Below, one piece after another: positions 32,408 through 42,190 of a stretch of 64,000 nucleotides of DNA (position 1 is its first letter; every line of letters begins with the position of its first letter). The position numbers were made by a program, and so were the translations under genes. Source of the DNA: Lobulomyces angularis (lineage: Eukaryota; Chytridiomycota; Chytridiomycetes; Lobulomycetales; Lobulomycetaceae); assembly GCA_027604685.1 (NCBI GenBank), contig JADHYX010000019.1, positions 49,843 through 113,842 of the forward strand. The letters are read 5' to 3'. The notes under the pieces were generated by a model that ran no database searches, was not told where the DNA came from, and saw only the letters and a list, made by a program, of their open reading frames with translations.

Positions 32408-35400
32408 CTACAGTAAACTGAAGTATAAGTTAAATTGAAGCCATAAACCATACCAAAAAAAGGATGTTTCAGAGCCTCTTTTGCTGTAATTCGATCCTTA
32501 AAACAAAAAAAGCTACAATTTCCTGTATTCCTTTTGTTACCTCATGATCAAATGTGAGAATTTTATCAATAAGATCCACCGCACTTCCACTAATAAAGTG
32601 AAGGAAATTTGGATCTGCGAACTGATACCAATCCTTTTTTTTGGTGTTTCTAAAGAAATAAATTATGTTTAAGGCTTTTACATATTTCAAAATGTTTGAG
32701 TTTACAAATTTTTATTAATCTCAACTCTTAAATCCCTGTCGAAAACTTCAAGCCCAAATTTATCTAAATACAATTTTTTAATTCAAAATGATTTTTTGTA
32801 ACCCAACCGATATATTTGATCACATTGTCACCACCTAAGGTTTTAATGATGATCTCAAGCTGATGAGTCGTATCTTTTCCCTCAAAAAATGCGCCATTTT
32901 TTCTAAATATCTTTAAAAAAAGCATGGATAAGGTAAAAATATTTAAAACTAACCATTCCCGCCAAAATTGCACCGGCTCCCCAAACGTCTATAGAATAAT
33001 CATAGTTTCTAAAACCTAACAGAAGTTCCGGACTTTTGTAATACCTACTTGCAACATGCAAACTTCTTTTCTGGTGTACAGAGTAATGGCTAGCCGATCC
33101 CCAATCTATCAATTTTAAAGAGTTTTTTTCAGTGTCAAAAATTATATTATCTGGTTTAATATCGCGATGCATAATTCCACGAGAGTGAGCATAGTCCAAC
33201 GCCTAAAAGCTATTATTTTGGATTTTGATTCCAAGATACCTCAAATAATTTAAACATAAAAATTTTTATCTGGATCAAATCATAAGCATCATACTCAGTT
33301 TTCCAAGGTTTGACATTTAACTTCTCGAAAATTAAAATTAAATCATCTGCCTATTTTTTAATTGTTAGATACAACAATGAATTTGTCAGTAGCTCACTTG
33401 TGAATCAAAGAAACAGCCAAAGTAATCCACTATATTTTTTCCACCTTTGAGGTCACTTAAAATTAAAATTTCATTTCCCACTAACTCTTCTTCCCCTTTA
33501 TCTATAACCTTTAAAACAACTTCGTTGCTAGCGTTATTTCTTCCTGAATACACATTTGAGTACTCTCCAGATCCTACCATTTTTCCTCTTGCATAGTTAT
33601 CCACTGTGCACAACAATTCCAGATCTGCCTTTTCCCACTCATATTTTTTGGGATTGTTATTTACGTAAGCATAAACTTTTGAAACATAATTTTTTTCATA
33701 TTTCAATTGAATAATATCATCATCCTCCTTCGACTCCATTTCAGCTTCATTGTTTTGAATTAATGATTTTTATTTACTTTTAAAATGTACCAAAAAATGA
33801 GTGTTGTAAAGCGTTTTTAGCAGTAATGCGTGCCTGCAAAATAATATTAAAAAATGGTAGCTTTTTATTATCTTATTACTTCAGGATTGAATTGCAACAT
33901 TTTTTTAATTAAATCCAAAGCCGATTCCGTTGCTAAACGACGGTGAAGAGGAGAAGCGATCAAATTTATATCAATTTTTTGGGTATCACTGAAATAAAAA
34001 TTGAAGTTTTGTTTATAAACATTTTGCAACTTACTACATCCTATTAGCTACTTTTTTCAAGTCTCGATCACCTAAATAAATGCCGAATTTTTCTAAGAAA
34101 AAAAATAGTTCTTTTTCTCCCAATATGACAATCATAACTTCTAAAATTCCAGATGGAGTGTCTCCTTCAAAAAGCCTGTCATATTTTAAAATCTGATGTA
34201 ACATTAAAAAATTTAATGAGTAAAAGTAAAAAAATATCTAAAACCATTTCCGCTAAAATGCATCCTATACTCCAAATATCTGATGCGTAATCATATTTCT
34301 GATACTTTAATAATAGTTCAGGAGACTTATAGTTTAGCATGCCGCCCTTAGTACTCCTTTCTTTGTAAGGGAAGTAAAATTCTGCAAATTCCCAATTTAT
34401 TAGGCTAACGTCATTTGTAGTTTCGTTAAAAATTACGGAATCTGGATTTATGTTTCGATGGATGCTTCCATGGGAGTGAGAATACTGTACCGCCTTAAAA
34501 AGACAAATGGGTATTATATATATCTATAAACGTTTGCAAACCTCTAGTAATCCATAAATAATTTTTTTCATCTGTCTTAAGTTTAAGAATTTATAAATTT
34601 TAGCTAAAACTATGCCATGAATGCTTTTTAGCTCTAGTTTAAACTCGTTACTCTACAAGGTGAATTGGGTACAGTTTTGCAATATATAATACCTGAGTTT
34701 CTTTATAGCAGTTTAAAAATTCAACAATATTTTTTCCTCCACTTAAATTTTTTAAAATTAACAACTCCTTTTTAAATAAACCATCCGCTTTACTTTTTAA
34801 TGATTTAACAAAAACACATTCCTCTAAATTAACATGTTAGTTTCATTGACTTACGTAAAAAAAGTACTGACCTGCTGAGGACTCCTGCTTTTTTACTAAA
34901 CTATAACTGTGGCAAGTTGTACTTACATTCATTAACGTTGAGTTATATTCAATTTCATTTTTTTCTTCATTTACAAAGGGGTAAATATCAGATATATAAT
35001 TTATTGGAGTTGGAACAAAATATCCAGCCTTTAGTTCAAAATTTGAAAAAAATGGATGGGATAATGCTTCTCTTGCAGAAATTCGATCCTAATAGAAATA
35101 GTAACAAAATTCACCTAAATTTATATCTTACTAAGTGATTAAAAACTAACATTCTACTTAGCAAATCCAGAGCGTCCTTGTCAGCAAGATGAAAGAAACT
35201 AGGTTCAATAAAGTCCGTCCTAAACCTTAAATTAACTTATAATCTTGACAGCGATAAATACCATTTACTTTTCTTCACTGCTCTAAGAAATATGTTAAAT
35301 TTTTATAAAATGACAAAAGGCATACCCCTGTGAATTTATCATTTGCTTCAAGTCTTTATTGTTATAAAGTTCAATACCTAAAAATTCAATATATTGCAGT

Positions 35401-38400
35401 AAGTCTGAGGTACCCAATACGTTACTTATAAGATAAAGCTGATGAACATAGCTTTCTCCCATAAAAAAAAAGTTTTCCTTGAAAATCTACTAAAGATTTA
35501 ATAACTGTTTAAATGTTTACTAACCAATCCTGCTAAAATGCAGCCTAAACTCCAAATATCTAAGGAGTAATCATAAAATGGATATTCTAACAAAACCTCT
35601 GGTGCTTTATAAGCCATAGTGGATATTTTTAAACTCTTTTTGTGATGAGAAAAATAAAATTCTGCATGTCCAAAATCTATTAGCTTAACATCGTTATTTT
35701 TTTCATCGAATATAATGTTGGCAGGTTTTATATCACGATGAATAATTCCTTTGGAATGAAGAAAATCCAAGCTCTTCAAAACTCCGAAAATTAATTGCTT
35801 AATTTGATTTAAATGTAAAGAAAAAAACTGCTCCTTCCAATTTCTGTTGTTTAATTTTTCAAAAACTAAGTTAACACCTTTACTCTTAAGGACAACGAGA
35901 AAAATTAAGCAAAAATAGAAAATTTTTAGAAATACATTGCGGTCAGCAAAACAACCAAGATAATCCACAATATTGACTCCTCCTTTTAAATTTTCCAAAA
36001 TCAGTATCTCTCTTGCAATATAATCCATCTTTAAAATGTAACGAAAATAACAGATAAATTTTAGCTTACTGAATCTTCATAAACAGCTTTTACAACCACC
36101 GAATGATTAGTTGTGGTGTCCACTGCGGAATACACCTCTGAATAAGCTCCTGCGTCAATAACGTCAAGTTTTTTTACAGTATTTGAAAAAGGACATTTGG
36201 TAAGTAAGTCACTGTCATCCCAAGTAAAATAGGAATCCGGTTGATTTTCATTTACAAATGGATACACATTTGACACTGGAAATGGAGGTGGAGGGAAATT
36301 GTCAATATCGGTTGGTAAAAAATCTTCAAAAATAAATTTGCAAAAGAAAATAAATGCTACCAAAAAAAGGACTATCTAATGCTTCTCTTGCGGTTAATCG
36401 AATCTAGAAAATATTATAAATTTAGTTGAGTACGGTGTGATATTACATTTTTGTCGTATATTAATATTTGATTTAAAAGAGTTATAACGTCACTAGAGGC
36501 ATATGATTGAAATTTTACGTCTTTAAACTCTTTTAAATCCAATCTGTGGGTAGTACTATAAAAAACAATTAGTCAGGCACAAAACCAAAAGATATACCGA
36601 AATGTATACAAAACTTTTTTAACATCTTCCGCTGTTACATTTATATTGAATTTACTAATATAGTTTTTTAGGTCAGTTCCTCCTAACACATCCGCTATTG
36701 CGAATAACTGATTTGCTTTACTATTATTATATGCAGGGTTAGGGTAATAATCAAAGAAATAATCCTCTCTAAAAATCTGTTGTGCAAAATTTAAAAAAAA
36801 AATTTTCAATTATTAATTTAAATTACTAAACAAGCCAGTATTACACCTACACTCCAAATATCAGAAGAAAAATTAGGTATATCATTAAGTAATGCTTCAG
36901 GTGGTGTAAAATAAAAACTGTTGAGATGATTATTTTCAACACTTTTATTTTCTTGAAGAAACAACGCTTCTTCGAAATTTAATATTTTTATCTCAAGTTG
37001 ACTGTTGAAATAAACATTGCCCTTGGCTAAATTATTTAAAATAACATCATTTGCATGAATTTCGAGTAAAATTTTAAAGAAATTCTTTATTAAAACTTTT
37101 ATTCTTCTTAAATTCAAATTTCTATAGAGTTTTATGGAATATCGATGTGCCCTATTTTCTTCCTCTTCTGGTAAATTTCTAAATATTAAATATCTTCCAC
37201 TCTAAAAAAAGGCAATAGCTAATTTTATTTTCATGTATCGCAACTCTTACCATAGAGTTGTGACACCCCAAGTAATCTAACACGAATCCACTTTTCTTGA
37301 AGTTTTCGTAAAAATATATTTCCTTTTTCATTTTTGAAGTATCATTATTGTCGCACTTTTTTAATATCACTTTTTTTTTTTCATTCAAATATCCAAAAAG
37401 GAATAGTTCATTATCAAAAAGAAATTTATCTTCTTCACCAACCCTTAAATTACTAATTTCGCAATTTAATAAAGTATTTTCAGTTCTTTTATATCCTTTA
37501 AATAAATCGAGTTTTTGGGGAGAAAAATAATTATCCGAATCTCTAAGAGCTAAAACTTTAATTTCCTCAATGTTATAAAAAAGAGGATGGCGTAAAGCTT
37601 CTTTAGCCGAAATGCGATCCTACCGCAGTTTTTAATAAGTGCAACAGTTATAAATTTTTACCTCATGATCGTACCTCAGCATCTTTTCCAGTAAGTCTAA
37701 CGCATCAGCAGAGGCAAATTCAGGATATTCAGGATCCACAAAAGAGACAAATGGAATTTTCGATGCCTCTCTAAAATTATTAAATTTATTGTCAACATCT
37801 GAATTTGGTTTTTATGGAGGATACTTTGTTCTACTTATTACTGCTTTTATGTCTTCATTCGTGATATTAATACTTAATTTCTCTAAAAAAAATCCACATA
37901 ACTCAAAAAAAAAATAATTTTTTGTACCAACATATTTTGTTAAGTCCGCACCACCAAGGACTTCAGTTATAACGGCCAATTGATCAAAATCGTTGTCACC
38001 AGAGAAAAAATAATTCTCTTTAAATATCTAATTATAATTTGTTAGAAACATTATTGATATTGTAATATTAACTAATCCAGCCATTACGCAACCTGTGCTC
38101 CAAATATCTAAAGAATAGTCATATTCTCCAAAGCGAAGAAGTAGCTCGGGAGATTTATAGTATCGACTTGCAACACGAACGCTTGAAAGTATTAAACATT
38201 GCAGATAAATTTGTATACCTCTTCACAACTTCCGGAAAATAAAAATCTGACAATCCCCAATCCAGTAATTTTAAGGTATTTGTTTTTTCTTCAAAGACGA
38301 TATTACCTGGCTTAATGTCACGATGAATTATTCCCATAGAATGAGCAAAATCTAACGCCTACAATGACAGCAAGTTGGAATTTATCATTCATGTGTTAAA

Positions 38401-39179
38401 TTACCTCCAGCAAATTAAATAAAAGAACTTTTATCTGATTAAGACTCAGTTTAGGATACTGATCTTTCCAGTTTTTATTATCCAATTTTTCAAATACCAA
38501 ATTAACTTCTTCTGTCTAAAGTAAGTAATGTTTCAATTAAGCAAATTTTAAATTATTTATAAATTTATTTGCTTGGTTCAGTGTGTTTCTTACGATTGGG
38601 TCTGTAAAACATCCAAAATATTGCACAACGTGTGGCCCACTTTTAAGATTTTTTAAGATTAGAATTTCCCTTCTAACTCTTTTTTCCATATTTTTCTTAA
38701 TTATTTTTAACGCAACATTTCGTTTGTTTTTTATATCAAATGCGGCAATAACATTAGAATACTTTCCACTACCAAGGCGACCACCTTTAGTAAAGTGATC
38801 TGCTTTAGGGCAATCAAATATCTCGTTTTCCCAATTGAAATACGAATCAGGTTTTAATTTGTTAACAAATGGATAAACTTTGGAAATAAATTTACTGGGC
38901 TGCAATTCTGGACTAAAGTGGTTTTTAAAATTATCTCCAGTTGAATCGGATTCTTTAAGTGGAATATCTATATTATCATTTTTCAATTTTTCAATTGAAA
39001 CGTTTTCTTTAATATGAAAGGAATTCAACTGAAACTCAAAATAAGGTTTAAAAATGTTTAAATTGAAACTGAGGAGGATTGAAAAAGTAGAATTATTTGA
39101 ATTTGATAAAAAAAGAGAAAAAGGAAATAAAATTGGTAACAGTAATAAAAGAAGATAAATTTTTCTAATTTGACTCATT
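31102..39179 (-). CDS. Giant protein with signal sequence and six tandem CK2-alpha-like kinase domains, alternating active and degenerate
   Basis: Start ATG at 39179: [20 protein letters not shown], a strong signal peptide or membrane anchor, then NNS and about 100 linker residues. Six casein kinase 2 alpha-like domains follow, most opened by a CK2-type linker ([34 protein letters not shown]2-alpha has RVYADVN). Domains 1, 3 and 5 keep the glycine loop, Lys, HRDIKP and DWG or DFG. Domains 2, 4 and 6 have lost HRD and DFG. The frame is open across the 1-2 and 3-4 borders. Phase-1 introns of 37-46 nt sit at the 2-3, 4-5 and 5-6 borders and before the final exon ([11 protein letters not shown] at 31102). 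Expected length is about 2,000 residues. The alternative, a cluster of separate genes, would need promoters and stops that are absent at two borders. Topology predicts luminal or secreted kinases, possibly host-directed. Confidence 0.8.
32454..33744 (-). other. Kinase domain 5, intact
   Basis: Starts after the 46-nt intron 33745-33790. [20 protein letters not shown] linker, glycine loop [15 protein letters not shown], lysine in [46 protein letters not shown] (DWG) and [13 protein letters not shown]. Ends [10 protein letters not shown]. An ATG (33739) lies just inside this exon, so an independent gene starting here cannot be fully excluded. Confidence 0.8.
33791..35059 (-). other. Kinase domain 4, degenerate (pseudokinase)
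   Basis: Joined to domain 3 without an intron ([20 protein letters not shown]). The N-lobe is shortened and lacks the glycine loop; [11 protein letters not shown] may keep the lysine. [16 protein letters not shown] replaces HRD by HRN, and [13 protein letters not shown] replaces DFG by [11 protein letters not shown] and [12 protein letters not shown] are kept. Ends [11 protein letters not shown]. Confidence 0.8.
35060..36323 (-). other. Kinase domain 3, intact
   Basis: Begins after a 37-nt intron (36324-36360). [20 protein letters not shown] linker, glycine loop [11 protein letters not shown], lysine in [45 protein letters not shown] (DFG instead of DWG), [20 protein letters not shown] and [10 protein letters not shown]. 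An in-frame stop-free intron lies at 35885-35935. Confidence 0.82.
36364..37579 (-). other. Kinase domain 2, degenerate (pseudokinase)
   Basis: Joined to domain 1 by an unbroken frame ([20 protein letters not shown]). The glycine loop is missing. [11 protein letters not shown] keeps a lysine. The HRD loop is replaced by [13 protein letters not shown] and DFG by ILNFEEALF, while [12 protein letters not shown] and the C-terminal [10 protein letters not shown] remain. It cannot be a normal phosphotransferase. Confidence 0.82.
37580..38800 (-). other. Kinase domain 1 of the multi-kinase gene, intact
   Basis: Glycine loop [12 protein letters not shown], lysine in VALKIIKK, helix-C Glu in [23 protein letters not shown] at about 38330, [12 protein letters not shown] (CK2-type DWG), [15 protein letters not shown] after a short intron, and [10 protein letters not shown] at the end. 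All catalytic residues are present. It is the closest of the six to CK2-alpha. Confidence 0.85.
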
Positions 39180-39789
39180 GAAAATTTAATATCAAAAATC
39201 AAAAACAGTTTACAAAATACATTCACAATAACACGATGTTAAAATGAGTTAAGGGTTTAACAGGTTTTTTCAACGTACACTTAAAAATGTCAATTTACTG
39301 AAATACATCAAATAAAAAAAAACCAAAAACTATTAAAATTTTCTACTTAAATACCAAGGTTAAAAGTCATGCTTCGACGTACCTTCCACAATTCTTTTAT
39401 ATTTAATTATGCTACGTCATTTCTGTTCTAAAGTCATTTTTACAAGAGTTCCATTCACCATTTGCTCACAAATTTTGTTTTTACAACGGAGCAACCCTTG
39501 AATTTCTATCACTTTTTCGTTTTTACTTTATTAAAATGTGGTCTTTCTTTTTAAATATTCTAAAGATGGGGACAATTGAAAGTCATGGAAAGTAAAGCAA
39601 GTTTAACTTAAGTTTAATGTGGAATTGTTATAGGCATATCTAGTATAATGCTTGCAAAGTTAAATATTTTTGGCTACATAAAATTGCACAACCAATAATG
39701 GTTCGTACTTAGCTAATATGCTCAAATGATTTTTTTTAGAAAATGGAGAAATAATTATATCAATTACAACTCTTGATTAATTTCCAAAA
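39180..39789. promoter_or_regulatory. Shared divergent promoter region, multi-kinase gene and GABA transaminase
   Basis: 610 nt between two start codons on opposite strands, so both promoters must lie here. It has fewer homopolymer runs than other spacers. No recognisable element can be named from reading alone. Confidence 0.4.
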
Positions 39790-41734
39790 ATGACTGAATA
39801 TTCATTTTTGAACGAGCCTGAAAAACCTACTGTTATCTCAAAGCAGTTTCCTGGTGAGAAGTCTGCTAAAAACTTGCAACGATTGGACAAGATCCAAGAT
39901 ACTCGTAGTGTTGTCTTTGTTCAAGATTTGGATGGTAAACAAATCTGTATATTGTATCCCTAAACTTCACAATATCATTCTTGTTATTTTACTAAAATAT
40001 AGGATCTATTGGAAACTACATAAAAGATATTGGTAAATTTTTTTTTATTTTTTATTTTTTTAAATAGTTTTACTTTTAATACTTAGATGGAAATCTTTTA
40101 CTGGATGTCTATTGCCAAATTTCAAGTATTGCGGTGGGATACAACAATCCCAGATTAACAGAACTGGCAAAGAGCGATAAATGGTAAAAAATATTATTTA
40201 AATTATTTAACTGTTTTTTAAATATAGGGTGAAAGCAGCAATTAACAGGTAACTAACCAAACGGCATTCATTTTCTAAGAATTATTACAGACCTTGCCTT
40301 GGAGTATTCCCATGTGAGGATTGGGCAGAAACGTTAGAAAGTGCTTTCCTTCGTGTCGCACCTAAAGGTTTAAACCAAGTTTTTACAGCCACCTGTGGTT
40401 CAACCTCCAACGAAATAGCCTTTAAAGCTTGTTTTATGCATCAGCAATTATTAAAACGGGGAGGTTCCAAGGATTTTACCAATGAAGAGTTAACTTCATG
40501 TATGGTAAATGAAGTACCTGGTTCTCCAAATTGGTGCATTTTGTCATTTAAGTCCGCGTTCCATGGTAGAACCTTGGGAACTTTATCTACAACAAGATCA
40601 AAACCCATTCACAAAGTTGACATACCTTCCTTTCATTGGCCAGTTGTAAGATATAAGGAATTTTTTTTTTTACTTTTATTTATATATAAAGGCACCCTTT
40701 CCTTCGCTGAAATATCCTTTAGAGGAGAACATACAATACAATTTGGAAGAAGAGAAACGATGCCTACTCGAATTTGAAAGAATAATAAAAACCTGGGAAA
40801 CTCCCATTGCCGCCATAATAGTTGAACCCATTCAAGGTAACATATATTTTAAATACTCCTATTAAGATTTTTCCTTGTTTAGGCGAAGGTGGTGACAATG
40901 TATGAATAAGTATCATTCTAGTTAAAATTTAATATAATTTTTAGCACGCGTCACCACAGTTCTTTACTGAACTGAGAAGAATAACACGCGAAAGTAATAT
41001 TCTCATGATCGTTGATGAGGTACAAACTGGAGTCGCAACAACAGGGAAGTTTTGGGCTGTAATTATATTATTAGAATTTAATATTTAAACTGGCATGAAT
41101 TTCATTTTTACGTAGCATGAACATTGGAATTTATCAACTCCGCCAGATTTCGTTACATTTTCTAAGAAAATGCAATCAGGGGGTGTTTATCACAATTTGA
41201 GTACGAGAGCCCCACATCCATATCGCAACTGTGAGAATTAGATTTTATTGTTTTTTATAGAAAATATATTTATTAGTCAATACTTGGATGGGCGATCCGA
41301 TTAGAGGCTACCAAGCCCAGTTCATCGTTAGCGAAATTTTAGATAATAATTTAACACAGTTGGCCACTACGGTTGGAGAATATCTTAAAGCAGAACTAAT
41401 GGTATTGCGAAAATAGAATTTACATTATTTAGTTAATTTTAATTAGAAAATATCCGCCTCTTATCCAGACTTGGTAGCGAATGTGAGGGGACAAGGGACG
41501 TTTATGGCGTTTGACTCTGTTGATACAGCTACTAGAGATAAAATTATTTCGTTAATGAGACTTAATGGGTATTTAAATAAAAAGGTTTTCATATACTGAC
41601 AAAGGTTGCAACAAAGGGTTAACATGGGAGGCAGCGGCGTCAAATCAGTTAGATTAAGACCGATGTTAATTTTCGGTTTGAAACACGCTAAGATTTTTGT
41701 TGAAGCACTACAATTAGTTTGTAAAAATTATTAA
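39790..41734 (+). CDS. 4-aminobutyrate (GABA) aminotransferase
   Basis: Class-III PLP aminotransferase that converts GABA and 2-oxoglutarate to succinate semialdehyde and glutamate. Start ATG at 39790 (MTEYSFLNEPEKPTVISKQF), followed by FPGEKSAKNLQRLDKIQDTR, YIKDIDGNLLLDVYCQISS, IAVGYNNPRL, VFTATCGSTSNEIAFKACF, LSFKSAFHGRTLGTLSTTRS, AAIIVEPIQGEGGDNHAS, ILMIVDEVQTGVATTGKFWA and PPDFVTFSKKMQSGGVYHN with the PLP lysine. FNTWMGDPIRGYQAQ and SVRLRPMLIFGLKHA close the fold. The C-S-N, SKKMQ-GG and FNTWMGDP features are those of eukaryotic GABA-T (human ABAT, yeast Uga1). No obvious mitochondrial presequence, as in Uga1. About ten introns. Putrescine made by ODC can feed GABA, a plausible but unproven link. 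Confidence 0.93.
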
Positions 41735-42190
41735 AATTCTTTCTCTTGATTAGTATATTACTGCATTATTAAGATGCACTGAATTAATAAAACTTTTATG
41801 TTTTTTGTAGTAGTTTAAAGAAATTTTATTGTTTCTGTTGGTATTAAAATCCAAAAGAACAATACTGTAAAATTAACAATTGCATCAAATCAGAATTATT
41901 GATGTATTTTTTTGAACAAAAAAATTTTTTGATCTTTACAGTGTGAAATTTACGTCAACTTTTCAAAATTTTGCTTCCAGTATTGTTATTTTTCTTGAAT
42001 ATTACTATATTTCATTCTTTTCGTAGAAATATTGGATTAAGTTCTAAGTATCTTGTTGAGGATTTAAATAAATATGAGTATGTCTCACCAAATTTGATTT
42101 AAATTTCACCGTTTACTTAAATTAACTATTGTACTTTTTTTTTTAACAACAGATAGGCAAAACGCAATTAAAGTCCTTACTTTTTATATA
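41735..42190. other. Intergenic, with a possible 5' exon of the ABC transporter
   Basis: A frame at about 41950-42068 reads LFKILLPVLLFFLNITIFHS then SSKYLVEDLNKYE, and a GT..TAG intron could join it to the next gene in frame. It has no ATG, so I leave it out of the gene, but it may be a real upstream exon or transcribed leader. Confidence 0.35.

Noticed and set aside
31102..39179. Reading the kinase cluster as six separate tandem genes.
   Set aside because: Two borders have no stop, start or gap, and the others have in-phase introns at one conserved place. Only domain 5 has an ATG just inside its first exon.
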